Below, in pieces: positions 8,768 to 17,738 of a stretch of 64,000 bases of DNA. The position numbers were made by a program, and so were the translations under genes. The DNA is from Gimesia alba. Lineage in GTDB: Bacteria > Planctomycetota > Planctomycetia > Planctomycetales > Planctomycetaceae. The notes beneath the pieces are model-generated. The model was not told the origin of the DNA and made no database searches. It saw only the letters and a program-made list of their open reading frames with translations. The stretch spans positions 5,869,546 through 5,933,545 of the forward strand of contig NZ_CP036269.1 in the NCBI RefSeq assembly GCF_007744675.1. The letters run 5' to 3'. Position 1 is the stretch's first letter. Each line of letters starts with the position of its first letter.

Positions 8768-11044
8768 TCAGGCTTGAGGCGATTCTTCCGTTTCCTGCTC
8801 CGCCGACTGTTCCGTGAAAAATTCCATTTCGCCACTTTTCACGTCATACAATGCGCCGACCACCAGCACCTTGCCGGCCTCAACCAGATCGCGAATCACT
8901 TTGCTGCGCGCGGTGATTTCGTGCACACTGCGATAGACGTTCCGTCGGGCGACTTCGTCGATAAACAGTTCCTGTTCTTCCGGAGTCATCTCGTTTAAAT
9001 GTTCGCAGGCTTCTTCGTCCACACAGGGAACCAGTTCATCGACGATGGAATCCAGGTGCGAACAACCGGTAGCCTGCGTGGTATCGTGATGATCGCACAT
9101 CAGCTCTACGGTAGACGAGACGGCACCACAACGCGTGTGTCCCAGCACTAACACCAGTTTCACTCCCGCGACTGCGACGCCGTATTCAATGCTGCCCAGT
9201 GATTTATTCCCGATCACATTCCCGGCAACACGGACACTTAAAACATCACCAATCCCCAGATCCAGCACCAACTCAGCCGGCACACGGGAATCGATGCAGC
9301 TCAGCACAACGGCAATCGGGTTCTGCTCCCCAGCCGTCGCATTCACCTGACGCCCCAGATCGCGTGAAAGTCGATTGCCCGTATAGAAACGCCGGTTCCC
9401 TTCGCGCAATATTTCCAGTACCTGCTCTGCCGTCACACGATCCTGTAATTCACGTGTGGAAAAATCGGCAAATTGAATCTCATCATGCAGCTGATATTTT
9501 TTGCGAAAGCCGCGAAGACTCACAGAGACACCGCGCGCGGGTCCGATTTTGGTTTTATATTCCTGGATCAGACTCAGAATATCAGGGTCAATATAATCGG
9601 TATCGCTGGCATCAATCAGCATATGTGTACCCGGTTCTGCCTCGTTAAACAGCTGATCCAACGCCGCCCGGTTCAAAAAACTAACCTGATTGGCGAGCTC
9701 AATATGCAGGATATCTCCCCCGAGGTGCGTTTCGACAATCCGTCGGATCGGCTGACGCAGACTACTGTTAAGAATAAACAGCACACTCACGCCCAGACCA
9801 ATCAGAATCCCCGTCAGCAGGTCAGTAAATACAATTGACAATAGCGTGATCAGAAACGGAGCGAACTGATAGCGGCCTTCCTTCCACATCTGGCGAAACA
9901 GAGCGGGACTGGCCAGCTTAAATCCGGTGACGAACAGAATCGCCGCCAGGGCAGCAAGCGGAATCATATTTAAATAGACGGGAAACAGTCCCACACAAAT
10001 CAGCAACAATACCCCATGAAAGATACAGGAAACCTTGGTCTTGGCACCCGAGTTCACATTCACCGAACCTCGGACAATCACCGATGTCACGGGCAAGCCC
10101 CCTACCAGACCGGAAACCATATTGCCCACTCCCTGAGCCAACAGTTCGCGACTGGCGGGCGAATTGCGATTTTCGGGATCGAGTTTGTCAACCGCTTCCA
10201 GATTCAATAACGTTTCCAGCGAAGCAACAATGGCAATCGTCACACCGGCCAGATAAATCGCCGGATTGGCCCACTGGGAAAAATCGGGGAATGTTAAAAA
10301 CGTCAATAAGTCATTAGCAGATTCGGCAACCGGAATCTGCACCAGGTGACTGGATTCAATGGCCCAGGGTCCGCCAAGTCGTTGAAACAGAAGATGCAGA
10401 CTCACCCCCAATAGTACCACTACCAAGGGACCAGGAATGACCGAATTCTTCAGCAGTTTGACGCGGCCCCAGGTTGTCAGCAACACAATCGACATGAGTC
10501 CGACGACAGCTGCACCAAAGTGAATGTCTCCTTCAAACAGAGTCAGAATTTCGGAGAACGTATTCTGCTTGTCTGGTTGCGTAAATGACATTTCCCCTTC
10601 CGGGTCTGTATCGTGACCTAAAAGGTGTGGAATCTGTTTGAGAATCAGAATCACTCCAATGGCCGCTAACAAACCTTTAATCACACTGGATGGGAAAAAG
10701 GCAGACAGTGAACCGGCACGGACAATTCCCAGACCGATCTGAATGAGACCACCAATCAGAACCGCCAGCAGAAATGCTTCGAAGGAGCCCAGCGCTGCAA
10801 TCTGAGCAATCACAATCGCCGTCAGACCGGCAGCAGGTCCACTGACACTGGTACTGGAGCCACTGATCGAACCGACCACAATCCCGCCAATAATACCGGC
10901 CAGTAGCCCGGAGAACAGCGGTGCGCCGGAGGCCAAAGCAATTCCCAGACATAAAGGAAGCGCCACCAGAAACACCACCAGCCCCGATGTCAAATCGCGC
11001 GGCAGATAAGAAAGCGGGTAACTTGAAAGACGGGCTTCATCCAT
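8768..11044 (-). CDS. SulP anion transporter fused to β-carbonic anhydrase
   Basis: The protein has 758 aa. Residues ~1-430 are a SulP/SLC26 permease with 10+ membrane segments, starting at the typical YLPRDLTSGLVVFLVALPL. Residues ~435-530 are a degenerate STAS domain. From ~540 on there is a β-class carbonic anhydrase with the zinc ligands in SCIDSR (C-x-D-x-R) and GHTRC (H-x-x-C), plus the RVAGN strand. SulP-CA fusions are known in bacteria and are taken to couple bicarbonate transport to CO2 interconversion. Zinc ligands and the Asp/Arg dyad are intact, so the enzyme half should be active. It is transcribed divergently from the PQQ-propeller gene. Confidence 0.93.
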   Translation of the reverse strand: MDEARLSSYPLSYLPRDLTSGLVVFLVALPLCLGIALASGAPLFSGLLAGIIGGIVVGSISGSSTSVSGPAAGLTAIVIAQIAALGSFEAFLLAVLIGGLIQIGLGIVRAGSLSAFFPSSVIKGLLAAIGVILILKQIPHLLGHDTDPEGEMSFTQPDKQNTFSEILTLFEGDIHFGAAVVGLMSIVLLTTWGRVKLLKNSVIPGPLVVVLLGVSLHLLFQRLGGPWAIESSHLVQIPVAESANDLLTFLTFPDFSQWANPAIYLAGVTIAIVASLETLLNLEAVDKLDPENRNSPASRELLAQGVGNMVSGLVGGLPVTSVIVRGSVNVNSGAKTKVSCIFHGVLLLICVGLFPVYLNMIPLAALAAILFVTGFKLASPALFRQMWKEGRYQFAPFLITLLSIVFTDLLTGILIGLGVSVLFILNSSLRQPIRRIVETHLGGDILHIELANQVSFLNRAALDQLFNEAEPGTHMLIDASDTDYIDPDILSLIQEYKTKIGPARGVSVSLRGFRKKYQLHDEIQFADFSTRELQDRVTAEQVLEILREGNRRFYTGNRLSRDLGRQVNATAGEQNPIAVVLSCIDSRVPAELVLDLGIGDVLSVRVAGNVIGNKSLGSIEYGVAVAGVKLVLVLGHTRCGAVSSTVELMCDHHDTTQATGCSHLDSIVDELVPCVDEEACEHLNEMTPEEQELFIDEVARRNVYRSVHEITARSKVIRDLVEAGKVLVVGALYDVKSGEMEFFTEQSAEQETEESPQA

Positions 11045-11380
11045 GGTGATTCACTCAGACATAAAACTTAGTTGGCGGGTTTCGAGCAAAATCAGACTAA
11101 CGAATTGATTTTCTGAAGAGAAATAAACTTTCTCAGACATAGTGTAAAAACGTTTTAACCGTTTTTTAGCGTAATCCACAGACTCAGTCTATAGTTTTGC
11201 TCCCTTATTATACGCAGTAACCTCTTTTTACAAATGGCATTTACCTCATTCTGACATTTTCAGACTCCGATCTGAATTTTCCTCTTTAAAAACCAATTTG
11301 TGCGCTATAACAACAGTAGGGAGAAGTCGTTCTTTCTGATCCACCTGATCTGCATTCCTGTTTTCAAGGTCCCCAGAGAA
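11045..11380. other. Divergent intergenic region, 336 bp
   Basis: This AT-rich stretch separates the divergent SulP-CA and PQQ-propeller genes and must hold both promoters. I see no high-scoring -35/-10 pair, hairpin with T-run or small gene. A single TAGTGT at ~11139 lacks its partner arm. Confidence 0.4.
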
Positions 11381-12640
11381 ATGATCATGCAATCGCAACT
11401 TTTGGCTCACCTCTTCTGTTCATTCCTGCTAATTGGCTTCATCCCTGCTATTTCAGCAGGAGATGAGACGACTGCACAATCGTGGTCACAATGGCGTGGT
11501 CCGAATCGGGATGGATCAATTTCCCACACAAAGCTGCCAGAGAGTCTCACAGAAGATCGGCTGAAACAAATCTGGCGCGTGAATTTGAGTCCGAGTTACT
11601 CAGGTCCGATTGTTAGTGAAGACAAAGTCTTTGTCACTGAAACCGTGGATCAGAAAACCGAAGTCGTGCGTGCCCTGGATCGCAAGACGGGTAAGGAATT
11701 GTGGAAACAGGGCTGGCCGGGTTCCATGAGCGTTCCCTTCTTTGCCAAAGCCAACGGCGACTGGATTCGAGCGACGCCCGCATTGGATGGCAACCGACTG
11801 TTCGTTGCCGGTATTCGCGATGTGCTGGTGTGTCTTGGTGCCAACTCCGGTAAAGTTCTCTGGCGCATCGACTTTGTCAAAGAAACCGGAGCTGATCCAC
11901 CTGCCTTTGGTTTCGCCTCTTCCCCGCTGGTTGTCGGCGATGCGGTGTATGTCCAGGCGGGCGGCGGATTTTGTAAGGTTGATCAACAAACAGGGAAAAT
12001 CGTCTGGCGCATCCTCGAAGACGGGGGCGGCATGTCAGGCAGCGCGTTTTCTTCCCCATTTTTCACCAGTCTGAACGGCGTACCCCAAATTATCGTACAG
12101 ACCCGCACCACATTGGCCAGCGTCGATCCCAAACAGGGAACTGTGTACTGGAAACAGCATATCCCCGCTTTCCGTGGAATGAATATTCTGACGCCCACCG
12201 TGATTGACGATTCCATCTTTACCAGCAGCTACGGCGGCGGTTCCTTTCTTTTCACAAGTTCCAAAAACGAATCCGGCTGGAACCTCGAGCAGAAATGGAC
12301 CAGTAAAACACAAGCCTACATGTCTTCACCGAATATCATCGACGGATATCTGTATCTTCACCTGCGAAATCAGCGATTCACCTGCCTGGATCTGAAGACG
12401 GGCGTCGTACGCTGGACAACCACTCCCTTCGGCAAATACTGGAGCACTATTACCGATGGTGAAAAGATACTGGCTCTCGATCAAAAAGGGGACTTGTTGT
12501 TGATTCGAGCCAATCCTGAAAAGTTCGATCTCATCGACCGACGAAAAGTCGCCGATGATTCCTGGGCTCACATCGCTATCAGCGGGAATGAAATTCTCAT
12601 TCGCGACTTAAATCACCTGACTCTTTATCGCTGGGAATAA
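11381..12640 (+). CDS. Secreted PQQ-like β-propeller repeat protein
   Basis: I set the start at ATG 11381 (or 11387), which places a signal peptide (QLLAHLFCSFLLIGFIPAISA) at the N-terminus. The mature part opens with WSQWRGPNRDG, the hallmark of planctomycete BamB/PQQ-like propellers. It contains repeated blades of the form 'ALDRKTGKELWK', 'CLGANSGKVLWR' and 'CLDLKTGVVRWT'. No dehydrogenase cofactor residues are evident, so it is more likely a structural or binding propeller in the periplasm. Length is about 419 aa. It is followed after 27 bp by photolyase, but a functional link is doubtful. Confidence 0.85.
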   Translation: MIMQSQLLAHLFCSFLLIGFIPAISAGDETTAQSWSQWRGPNRDGSISHTKLPESLTEDRLKQIWRVNLSPSYSGPIVSEDKVFVTETVDQKTEVVRALDRKTGKELWKQGWPGSMSVPFFAKANGDWIRATPALDGNRLFVAGIRDVLVCLGANSGKVLWRIDFVKETGADPPAFGFASSPLVVGDAVYVQAGGGFCKVDQQTGKIVWRILEDGGGMSGSAFSSPFFTSLNGVPQIIVQTRTTLASVDPKQGTVYWKQHIPAFRGMNILTPTVIDDSIFTSSYGGGSFLFTSSKNESGWNLEQKWTSKTQAYMSSPNIIDGYLYLHLRNQRFTCLDLKTGVVRWTTTPFGKYWSTITDGEKILALDQKGDLLLIRANPEKFDLIDRRKVADDSWAHIAISGNEILIRDLNHLTLYRWE

Positions 12641-12667
12641 ATTCAAATCAACAAACGATCCAACACC

Positions 12668-14161
12668 ATGAACGTCCCGGAAATTCGTATACGACAACTC
12701 AATCAGGCACCACTAAGAGGAGACGGCGATTATGTTCTCTACTGGATGATCGCCAATCGTCGCACCCGTTATAACTATAGTTTGCAGCATGCCGTCGAAT
12801 TGAGTCAGGCCTTAAACAAACCGCTGCTGGTTTTCGAGGCGTTGCGTTGCGGCTACGAATGGGCCAGCGACCGCCTTCACAAGTTCATCATCAAGGGCAT
12901 GGCCGCGAATCAGAAGAGTCTCAAAGATTCAGCCGCCACCTATTATCCCTACGTCGAACCCGAGTCTGGTCATGGCTCAGGGCTGCTGAAAGCATTGGCT
13001 GCGAATGCGTGTGCCGTCGTCACAGATGACTTTCCCTGCTTCTTCATCCCCCGCATGCTGCAGCAGATTGCGCCACGGTTGCCGGTGAGTCTGGAAGCCA
13101 TTGATTCGAACGGCCTATTACCCATGCGGGCGGCTTCCCAGATTTATCCGACCGCCTACGCCTTTCGCCGATTCCTGCATAAGAAATTGCCGCCTCATTT
13201 ACTGGAGAGACCTCAGGCCAATCCCCTGGCCCGCATCAAGCTGCCCCCACTCAAGCAGATCCCGACGAAGATCCTTGAACGCTGGCCGCAGGCTACTGAG
13301 AAAACATTGCAGGCAACGCCGGAAACGCTGGCTGAGCTCCCCATTGACCATCAGGTTGGCCCTTCCGTTTTTAATGGAGGCATGGACGCTGCGAAAGCCA
13401 GGTTGAAGCAGTTTCTTGATAAACGGTTCGACCGCTATCTCGATGAACGAAATTTGCCTGAAGAAGACGTCACCAGCGGCTTCTCTCCTTATCTGCATTT
13501 TGGCCACATCTCGGCTCATGAAATTTTCGATCAGATTATCAACCACGAACATTGGACGATAGAGAAAGTGCTCGATCAGAAAGCCACCGGGAAGCGGGCC
13601 GGCTGGTGGAACATGAGCGAAACCGCCGAGGCCTTTCTCGATCAACTCATCACCTGGCGCGAGCTGGGTTATAACATGTGCTGGCAGCGTGCCGATTATG
13701 ATCAATATGAGTCACTGCCCGACTGGGCACAAAAGACATTGGAAGCACACGCCCGCGATCCGCGTGATCCCTGTTATACGCGGGATGAATTTGAAAATGC
13801 AGAGACGCATGACGAATTATGGAATGCTGCCCAGACACAACTCGTCACCGAAGGCCGCCTGCATAATTACATGCGAATGGTCTGGGGTAAAAAAATTCTA
13901 CACTGGTCAGCCTCTCCTCAAGAAGCATTACTGACGATGATTCATCTCAACAACAAATACGCGGTCGATGGTCGTAATCCGAATTCTTACAGCGGTATCT
14001 TCTGGTGTTTGGGCCGCTATGATCGGGCCTGGGGACCGGAACGCCCCATCTTCGGAAAAATCCGCTATATGTGCAGCAAAAACACGGCTCGAAAATTCAG
14101 CGTGTCCGGTTATCTCGAACGCTATAGCCGGGAACCGCGACAGGGGCAATTGTTCGATTGA
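12668..14161 (+). CDS. phr: Deoxyribodipyrimidine photolyase, class II
   Basis: The protein has 497 aa. It repairs UV-induced cyclobutane pyrimidine dimers with light and FAD. The N-terminal antenna domain starts with GDYVLYWMIANRRTRYN, which matches the class II 'VVYWM..DQR..DN' block. The FAD-binding half contains GFSPYLHFGHIS, FLDQLITWRELGYN and, near the C-terminus, NPNSYSGIFWCLGRYDRAWG with RPIFGKIRYM, all class II features. Length is normal. Class II enzymes are common in planctomycetes, which fits a surface-water habitat. Confidence 0.93.
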   Translation: MNVPEIRIRQLNQAPLRGDGDYVLYWMIANRRTRYNYSLQHAVELSQALNKPLLVFEALRCGYEWASDRLHKFIIKGMAANQKSLKDSAATYYPYVEPESGHGSGLLKALAANACAVVTDDFPCFFIPRMLQQIAPRLPVSLEAIDSNGLLPMRAASQIYPTAYAFRRFLHKKLPPHLLERPQANPLARIKLPPLKQIPTKILERWPQATEKTLQATPETLAELPIDHQVGPSVFNGGMDAAKARLKQFLDKRFDRYLDERNLPEEDVTSGFSPYLHFGHISAHEIFDQIINHEHWTIEKVLDQKATGKRAGWWNMSETAEAFLDQLITWRELGYNMCWQRADYDQYESLPDWAQKTLEAHARDPRDPCYTRDEFENAETHDELWNAAQTQLVTEGRLHNYMRMVWGKKILHWSASPQEALLTMIHLNNKYAVDGRNPNSYSGIFWCLGRYDRAWGPERPIFGKIRYMCSKNTARKFSVSGYLERYSREPRQGQLFD

Positions 14162-14201
14162 TCTCTCGCACAGAGTCACTACACTATCTTTAACAATCAA
14201 G

Positions 14202-15032
14202 ATGGTTGACTGTGATATCATGCGTCGAGTTTTTTTTCTGCGGAGTCCGGTTGTGGCCAGAGACCTGTTTCGGGGAACCGTCCCTTATTATGTTCGCTAT
14301 CGAGTTCCTTATCCGGATCCATTGTTGAACCGGATTCTGGACCTGACCGTTGCCCCTGGTCGGGGACGACTGCTGGATTTAGGTTGCGGCACCGGTGAAC
14401 TCGCAGTACGGCTGTCTCCTTCGTTTCAAGAAACCATCGCTGTGGACCCGAATCAGGAAATGTTAGCGGCAGCGAAACAGTTAGCACATGAGCTCAAACT
14501 CCCCAATATCCAGTGGCACCATCAACGTGCCGAAGAGTTTTCCGCCGATGCTGCTTCATTTGATCTTGTAACGATCGGCGCGGCCTATCATTGGATGGAT
14601 CGCCCCATCATCGCATCCCGCGTACATGAATGGTTGAAACCAGGGCAGCCACTAGTCATTTTCGGATACTCCAGCATCTGGAGAGGCACCATGGACTGGC
14701 AGCTCCTTGTGTGTAGCGTGATTAAAAAATGGCTGGGAGCCAAACGACGTGCCGGTTTGGGCGAGTATAACGACGCAGCTGATCCACATGAACTGGTACT
14801 GATCCAAGCCGGCTATACTCTGGATGAGATCGAATATCAGCATCCGCACACCTGGACGCTCGACGAACTGATCGGCAACTTGTACTCGACATCGTTTGCT
14901 TCTCCCGCCGTTCTGGGAGACAAACAAACCGCATTCGAAGCCGACCTGCGGAAAACACTGCTCGACTATGATAATGGCGGTACGTATCAGGAAGAAATGA
15001 CGTTCTACGCGCTTCTGGCAACCCCGTACTAA
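14202..15032 (+). CDS. Class I SAM-dependent methyltransferase
   Basis: I chose ATG 14202; the frame stays open upstream into phr, but the domain begins here (276 aa). ATG 14220 is also possible. Motif I reads LLDLGCGTGELAVRL, followed by the acidic residue at the end of β2 (IAVDPN) and motif II/III (FDLVTIGAAYHWMD). This is the Methyltransf_11/25 type, similar to ubiquinone/menaquinone or yeast Crg1-like methyltransferases. The substrate is not predictable. It follows phr after 40 bp. Confidence 0.85.
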   Translation: MVDCDIMRRVFFLRSPVVARDLFRGTVPYYVRYRVPYPDPLLNRILDLTVAPGRGRLLDLGCGTGELAVRLSPSFQETIAVDPNQEMLAAAKQLAHELKLPNIQWHHQRAEEFSADAASFDLVTIGAAYHWMDRPIIASRVHEWLKPGQPLVIFGYSSIWRGTMDWQLLVCSVIKKWLGAKRRAGLGEYNDAADPHELVLIQAGYTLDEIEYQHPHTWTLDELIGNLYSTSFASPAVLGDKQTAFEADLRKTLLDYDNGGTYQEEMTFYALLATPY

Positions 15033-15034
15033 CA

Positions 15035-15238
15035 TTAACGGAACGTTCGAATTACCAGATACAACTCAACCCGGGTGGGATCGAATGTAATTCGATCCGA
15101 GCACAGCGAGCAGGAGGTCTCAGTAGAGGAAAGCAATTTGGATATACTCGCACAGGTCAGAGAAAAAGTCAGCCAGATCAGCAAGATCGGATAGGCAGGT
15201 CGGTTGGCTGATGTCACATAGAAATCGATCACATTCAC
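15035..15238 (-). CDS. Possible small membrane protein with GTG start
   Basis: A perfect AGGAGG (complement at 15244-15249) lies 5 bases before a GTG at 15238, giving a 67-aa product. Residues ~14-33 are hydrophobic (PAYPILLIWLTFSLTCASI), so it may be a small inner-membrane protein. Its stop lies 2 bases from the convergent methyltransferase stop. No homologue is known to me. The main evidence is the ribosome-binding site and the hydrophobic segment. Confidence 0.45.
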   Translation of the reverse strand: MNVIDFYVTSANRPAYPILLIWLTFSLTCASISKLLSSTETSCSLCSDRITFDPTRVELYLVIRTFR

Positions 15239-15297
15239 TGCAACCTCCTGTTGCCTGTGGCAATCCCGAATTTCATTCGGGACCATCCGGTTTCGTC

Positions 15298-15345
15298 TGA
15301 TCTTTTTTCGTGTGCTTTCGTGTTTTTCGTGGTAGTAAATAGTTT
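15298..15345. repeat. Dispersed-repeat-like sequence (TTCGTG / TTTCGTGGT type)
   Basis: CGTGTGCTTTCGTGTTTTTCGTGGT contains TTCGTG units spaced 9-10 bases apart. Its reverse strand reads CCACGAAAAACACGAAAGCAC, a sequence I recall as a common intergenic remnant in planctomycete genomes. Only one copy is seen here, so repeat status is inferred. Confidence 0.35.
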
Positions 15346-15412
15346 TCTTGGTTGGCACGCTGGGCTTGCCATCAATGAATGAGAAACACTCTACTCTAAA
15401 AAACGTCGTAGA

Positions 15413-15790
15413 TCATTCGTAGATCAGCGCACCGCCATAAAAGATTTGCTGGCTCCTGCCCGGTTTGAGTTGTGGATAGAACCCCGGTAAGGAGACCTGC
15501 CAGTTCAATTTAGATCGCCGTTCTTTGGAATCTATCGTTGCTTCGCGCACCATTTGTGGAAAAGGAACCGTTTGATTAAGAAAGATCTGGTCGAGGGTAT
15601 GATACTTTATCTTATAACTCTTGACTGAGGGGAGTGTCTGTACGGGTTTTACGATAACCGGCTCAACACGAATGCTCTGATCAGCTTGACCCAAAACATC
15701 CGTTTGGTTTTTAGAATTCGGCTTGTCATCTGCAAATAAGGATGAATATGCACAACAGAAACATACGATGTTCAAACACAGTTTCTTCAT
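15413..15790 (-). CDS. Small secreted hypothetical protein (paralogue of the 15890 gene)
   Basis: The protein has 125 aa. The signal peptide MKKLCLNIVCFCCAYSSLFA nearly repeats that of the gene at 15890-16258. The mature parts share the pattern 'hydrophobic-F-x(2-4)-N-x-(T)-PF-x-x-(M/L)-VR-(E/K)-AT' (NQTVPFPQMVREATID here). This points to an old tandem duplication. No catalytic motif is visible. Location is probably periplasmic. Confidence 0.6.
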   Translation of the reverse strand: MKKLCLNIVCFCCAYSSLFADDKPNSKNQTDVLGQADQSIRVEPVIVKPVQTLPSVKSYKIKYHTLDQIFLNQTVPFPQMVREATIDSKERRSKLNWQVSLPGFYPQLKPGRSQQIFYGGALIYE

Positions 15791-15889
15791 GTCATACTTT
15801 CGAAAACCATCTGGCTCAAATTTTGATTATTGTTTCGCAATCGCATCGCGATATTGCCGCATTCTGTAATGTATCCAGAAAACTGATTT

Positions 15890-16258
15890 CTATCGATGTC
15901 GGTATCCATACATCAGATTGAGTAACCGAAACTTTTCGTTCGTCTCTAATTGATATAACCCCAACTCAACATCAGGCCCCTCAAAAGTTGCTTTTCTTAC
16001 CAGAGGTGTAAAGGGTGTGTTCCCCTCTTGAAAGATGTGACTGACTTGCTGGAGCTTAACATGACAGTCTATATCTGACTGGGAGATGAAAAGTGTATCT
16101 TCTTCATTTTCATTGGCCTCAACCAGCGGTTGAATCAAATCGTCCGAAACATGTTGATCGAACGGTTCAATTTCATAAGCGTTGATTATTTCGTCGTTTG
16201 CAATCACAGAAGTAAAAGCACAACAAAAACAGACCAATCCCACAAATAGTTTTTTCAT
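15890..16258 (-). CDS. Small secreted hypothetical protein (paralogue of the 15413 gene)
   Basis: The protein has 122 aa, with AGGAGG 7 bases before ATG. The signal peptide is MKKLFVGLVCFCCAFTSVIA. The middle is acidic, then NTPFTPLVRKATFEGP matches the paralogue's core motif. No family recognised. The two genes are separated by 99 bp and face the same way, so may be co-transcribed. Confidence 0.65.
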   Translation of the reverse strand: MKKLFVGLVCFCCAFTSVIANDEIINAYEIEPFDQHVSDDLIQPLVEANENEEDTLFISQSDIDCHVKLQQVSHIFQEGNTPFTPLVRKATFEGPDVELGLYQLETNEKFRLLNLMYGYRHR

Positions 16259-16376
16259 CTCAGGCCTCCTGAAATCATCGGGCTCGACTTAAAGAACGCA
16301 CTTCAGAGCCGTGAAATAACAAAAATCCCAAACGCTGTCGAGAGCATTTGTCACCTAAACCAAATCTCGCCAGCCC

Positions 16377-16787
16377 CTAATAGATGGGCCAGATGCCGGG
16401 AGTCGCGAGTTCGAGGACATGGTTGTCGGGATCACGGAAGTAGAGGCTTTCACCGCCACGAGGCCAGCTGACGCGGCTTTCGATTTCGACTCCCTCAGTA
16501 ATGAGCCGTTCTTCCCACTCTTTCAGATCGTCGCGTTCAATCGCAAAGGCGAAATGCACGGGCCCCGATCCATCGTGTGGCGGAATCACACCCCCTTCCA
16601 GATGAGCCGCGGTATGCGTTGCGCCCCGCTTGAAGATCAGGAAGACGCTGCGGTCACCCGCGTTCATGGCACAAAACCGCTGGTCTTCGGCCATGATTTC
16701 AAACTCAAACAGCCGTCGATAGAAGTCGACCGCCAGTTGCAGGTCATCCACATAAATGGCTGTTTCCAGAACGCCGTGCACTTTCAC
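16377..16787 (-). CDS. VOC (glyoxalase/bleomycin-resistance fold) protein
   Basis: I prefer GTG 16787, since GAGGGAG lies ~8 bases upstream; GTG 16796 would abut it. The protein has 136 aa. It has two βαβββ modules, the first beginning LETAIYVDDLQLAVDFY. The second ends YFRDPDNHVLELATPG, which holds the conserved metal-binding Glu. His in PVHFAFAI is the other usual ligand. The family covers dioxygenases, isomerases and antibiotic-binding proteins; the substrate is unknown. It follows the XRE regulator gene after 15 bp, suggesting co-transcription. Confidence 0.85.
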   Translation of the reverse strand: MKVHGVLETAIYVDDLQLAVDFYRRLFEFEIMAEDQRFCAMNAGDRSVFLIFKRGATHTAAHLEGGVIPPHDGSGPVHFAFAIERDDLKEWEERLITEGVEIESRVSWPRGGESLYFRDPDNHVLELATPGIWPIY

Positions 16788-16802
16788 GATTTCCACTCCC
16801 TC

Positions 16803-17027
16803 TCAGGCTGCCTGACTTTGTGAATCGACTTCATACCGTAGAATATCCCCTGGCTGACACTCCAGAAACTCGCAGATCTTTTCCAGAGTCGCAAACCGAA
16901 TCCCTTTCACCTTTCCCGATTTCAGCAGAGAAAGATTCTGCTCGGTGATTCCCACATGACGGGCCAGATCGCGCGACGTCACCTTGCGTCGGGCCAGCAT
17001 CACATCCAGTGTAATACAAATTCGCAT
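16803..17027 (-). CDS. XRE/Cro-type transcriptional regulator (YozG-like)
   Basis: The protein has 74 aa, with AAGGA 6 bases before ATG. A single helix-turn-helix covers most of it (VTSRDLARHVGITEQNLSLLKSGK). It ends with FLECQPGDILRYE, typical of the small Cro/C1 regulators that pair with DUF2975 membrane proteins. Its partner gene is directly upstream (78 bp). It probably autoregulates the group. Confidence 0.88.
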   Translation of the reverse strand: MRICITLDVMLARRKVTSRDLARHVGITEQNLSLLKSGKVKGIRFATLEKICEFLECQPGDILRYEVDSQSQAA

Positions 17028-17105
17028 GATGTCCTTATCAACTCTGCAAGAGGTTTTTGTTCTGGTCCTGTACTATAACGCAAACAAACCAGTTCGACCA
17101 GCGGC

Positions 17106-17639
17106 TTAAATAATCTGGGCATTTTCATCCGCGATCAGGCTGGCCCGTTTAAGTAAATTCGCCAGCACAAACAGTAAGCCTCCCACCGCAGCCAGGGTAA
17201 TTTGATTCGAGCTGATCCCAATCGCCAGCATTTTCTTTCCCGGCGGATTATGCATCGTCAACAGGACGCTCAAAATCGCGCCCGAAACGGGTGACAACAG
17301 AGCCGTCCCGATGAGACCGAAAGCGAAACGTTTCAGATACCGGCTGTTCTGTTTACTCAAATAGTCCTCGGCACAACAGGCCTTCAGAAAACGACGCAAG
17401 GCAAACAAACCCCAATAAGTGGGCGCGCCAACGATCGCCGTCATGAGAACCAGGAAACATTTGGAAGAGACGCTCAACGGGAATGAAATCGCGTCGGCCG
17501 GGATCATTCCGTTCGCAGCCACCATGCGATCCGCATAAAACCAGACCCACACCAGTAAGGTGGGAACGACAAATAACGACACCACAATGAAATAATAGAG
17601 CAGCTGACAAACGGTTCGTGTTCGATCTTTCGACGCCAT
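17106..17639 (-). CDS. DUF2975 family membrane protein
   Basis: I chose ATG 17639 because GGAAAGGA is ~8 bases upstream. The protein is 177 aa, with four hydrophobic segments at ~12-32, 53-75, 98-122 and 136-157. The segment order and the acidic loop before 'KRFAFGLIG' fit DUF2975. This family is usually encoded beside a YozG-like XRE regulator, as here. The function of the pair is unknown; a membrane-sensing or sigma-like antagonism role has been suggested only by context. Confidence 0.75.
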   Translation of the reverse strand: MASKDRTRTVCQLLYYFIVVSLFVVPTLLVWVWFYADRMVAANGMIPADAISFPLSVSSKCFLVLMTAIVGAPTYWGLFALRRFLKACCAEDYLSKQNSRYLKRFAFGLIGTALLSPVSGAILSVLLTMHNPPGKKMLAIGISSNQITLAAVGGLLFVLANLLKRASLIADENAQII

Positions 17640-17738
17640 ATTTGGATTCCTTTCCAAAAGGTTTATTGCTAGACGGCGAGTTTTTATCGTTTTACGATAA
17701 ACTGCACAACCCCAATGTCTGAGAAATCAAGACACTGA

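Noticed and set aside
11137-11155. TAGTGT upstream of the SulP gene as an NrtR half-site
   Set aside because: No ACACTA arm follows at 7 bases; single arms are expected by chance.
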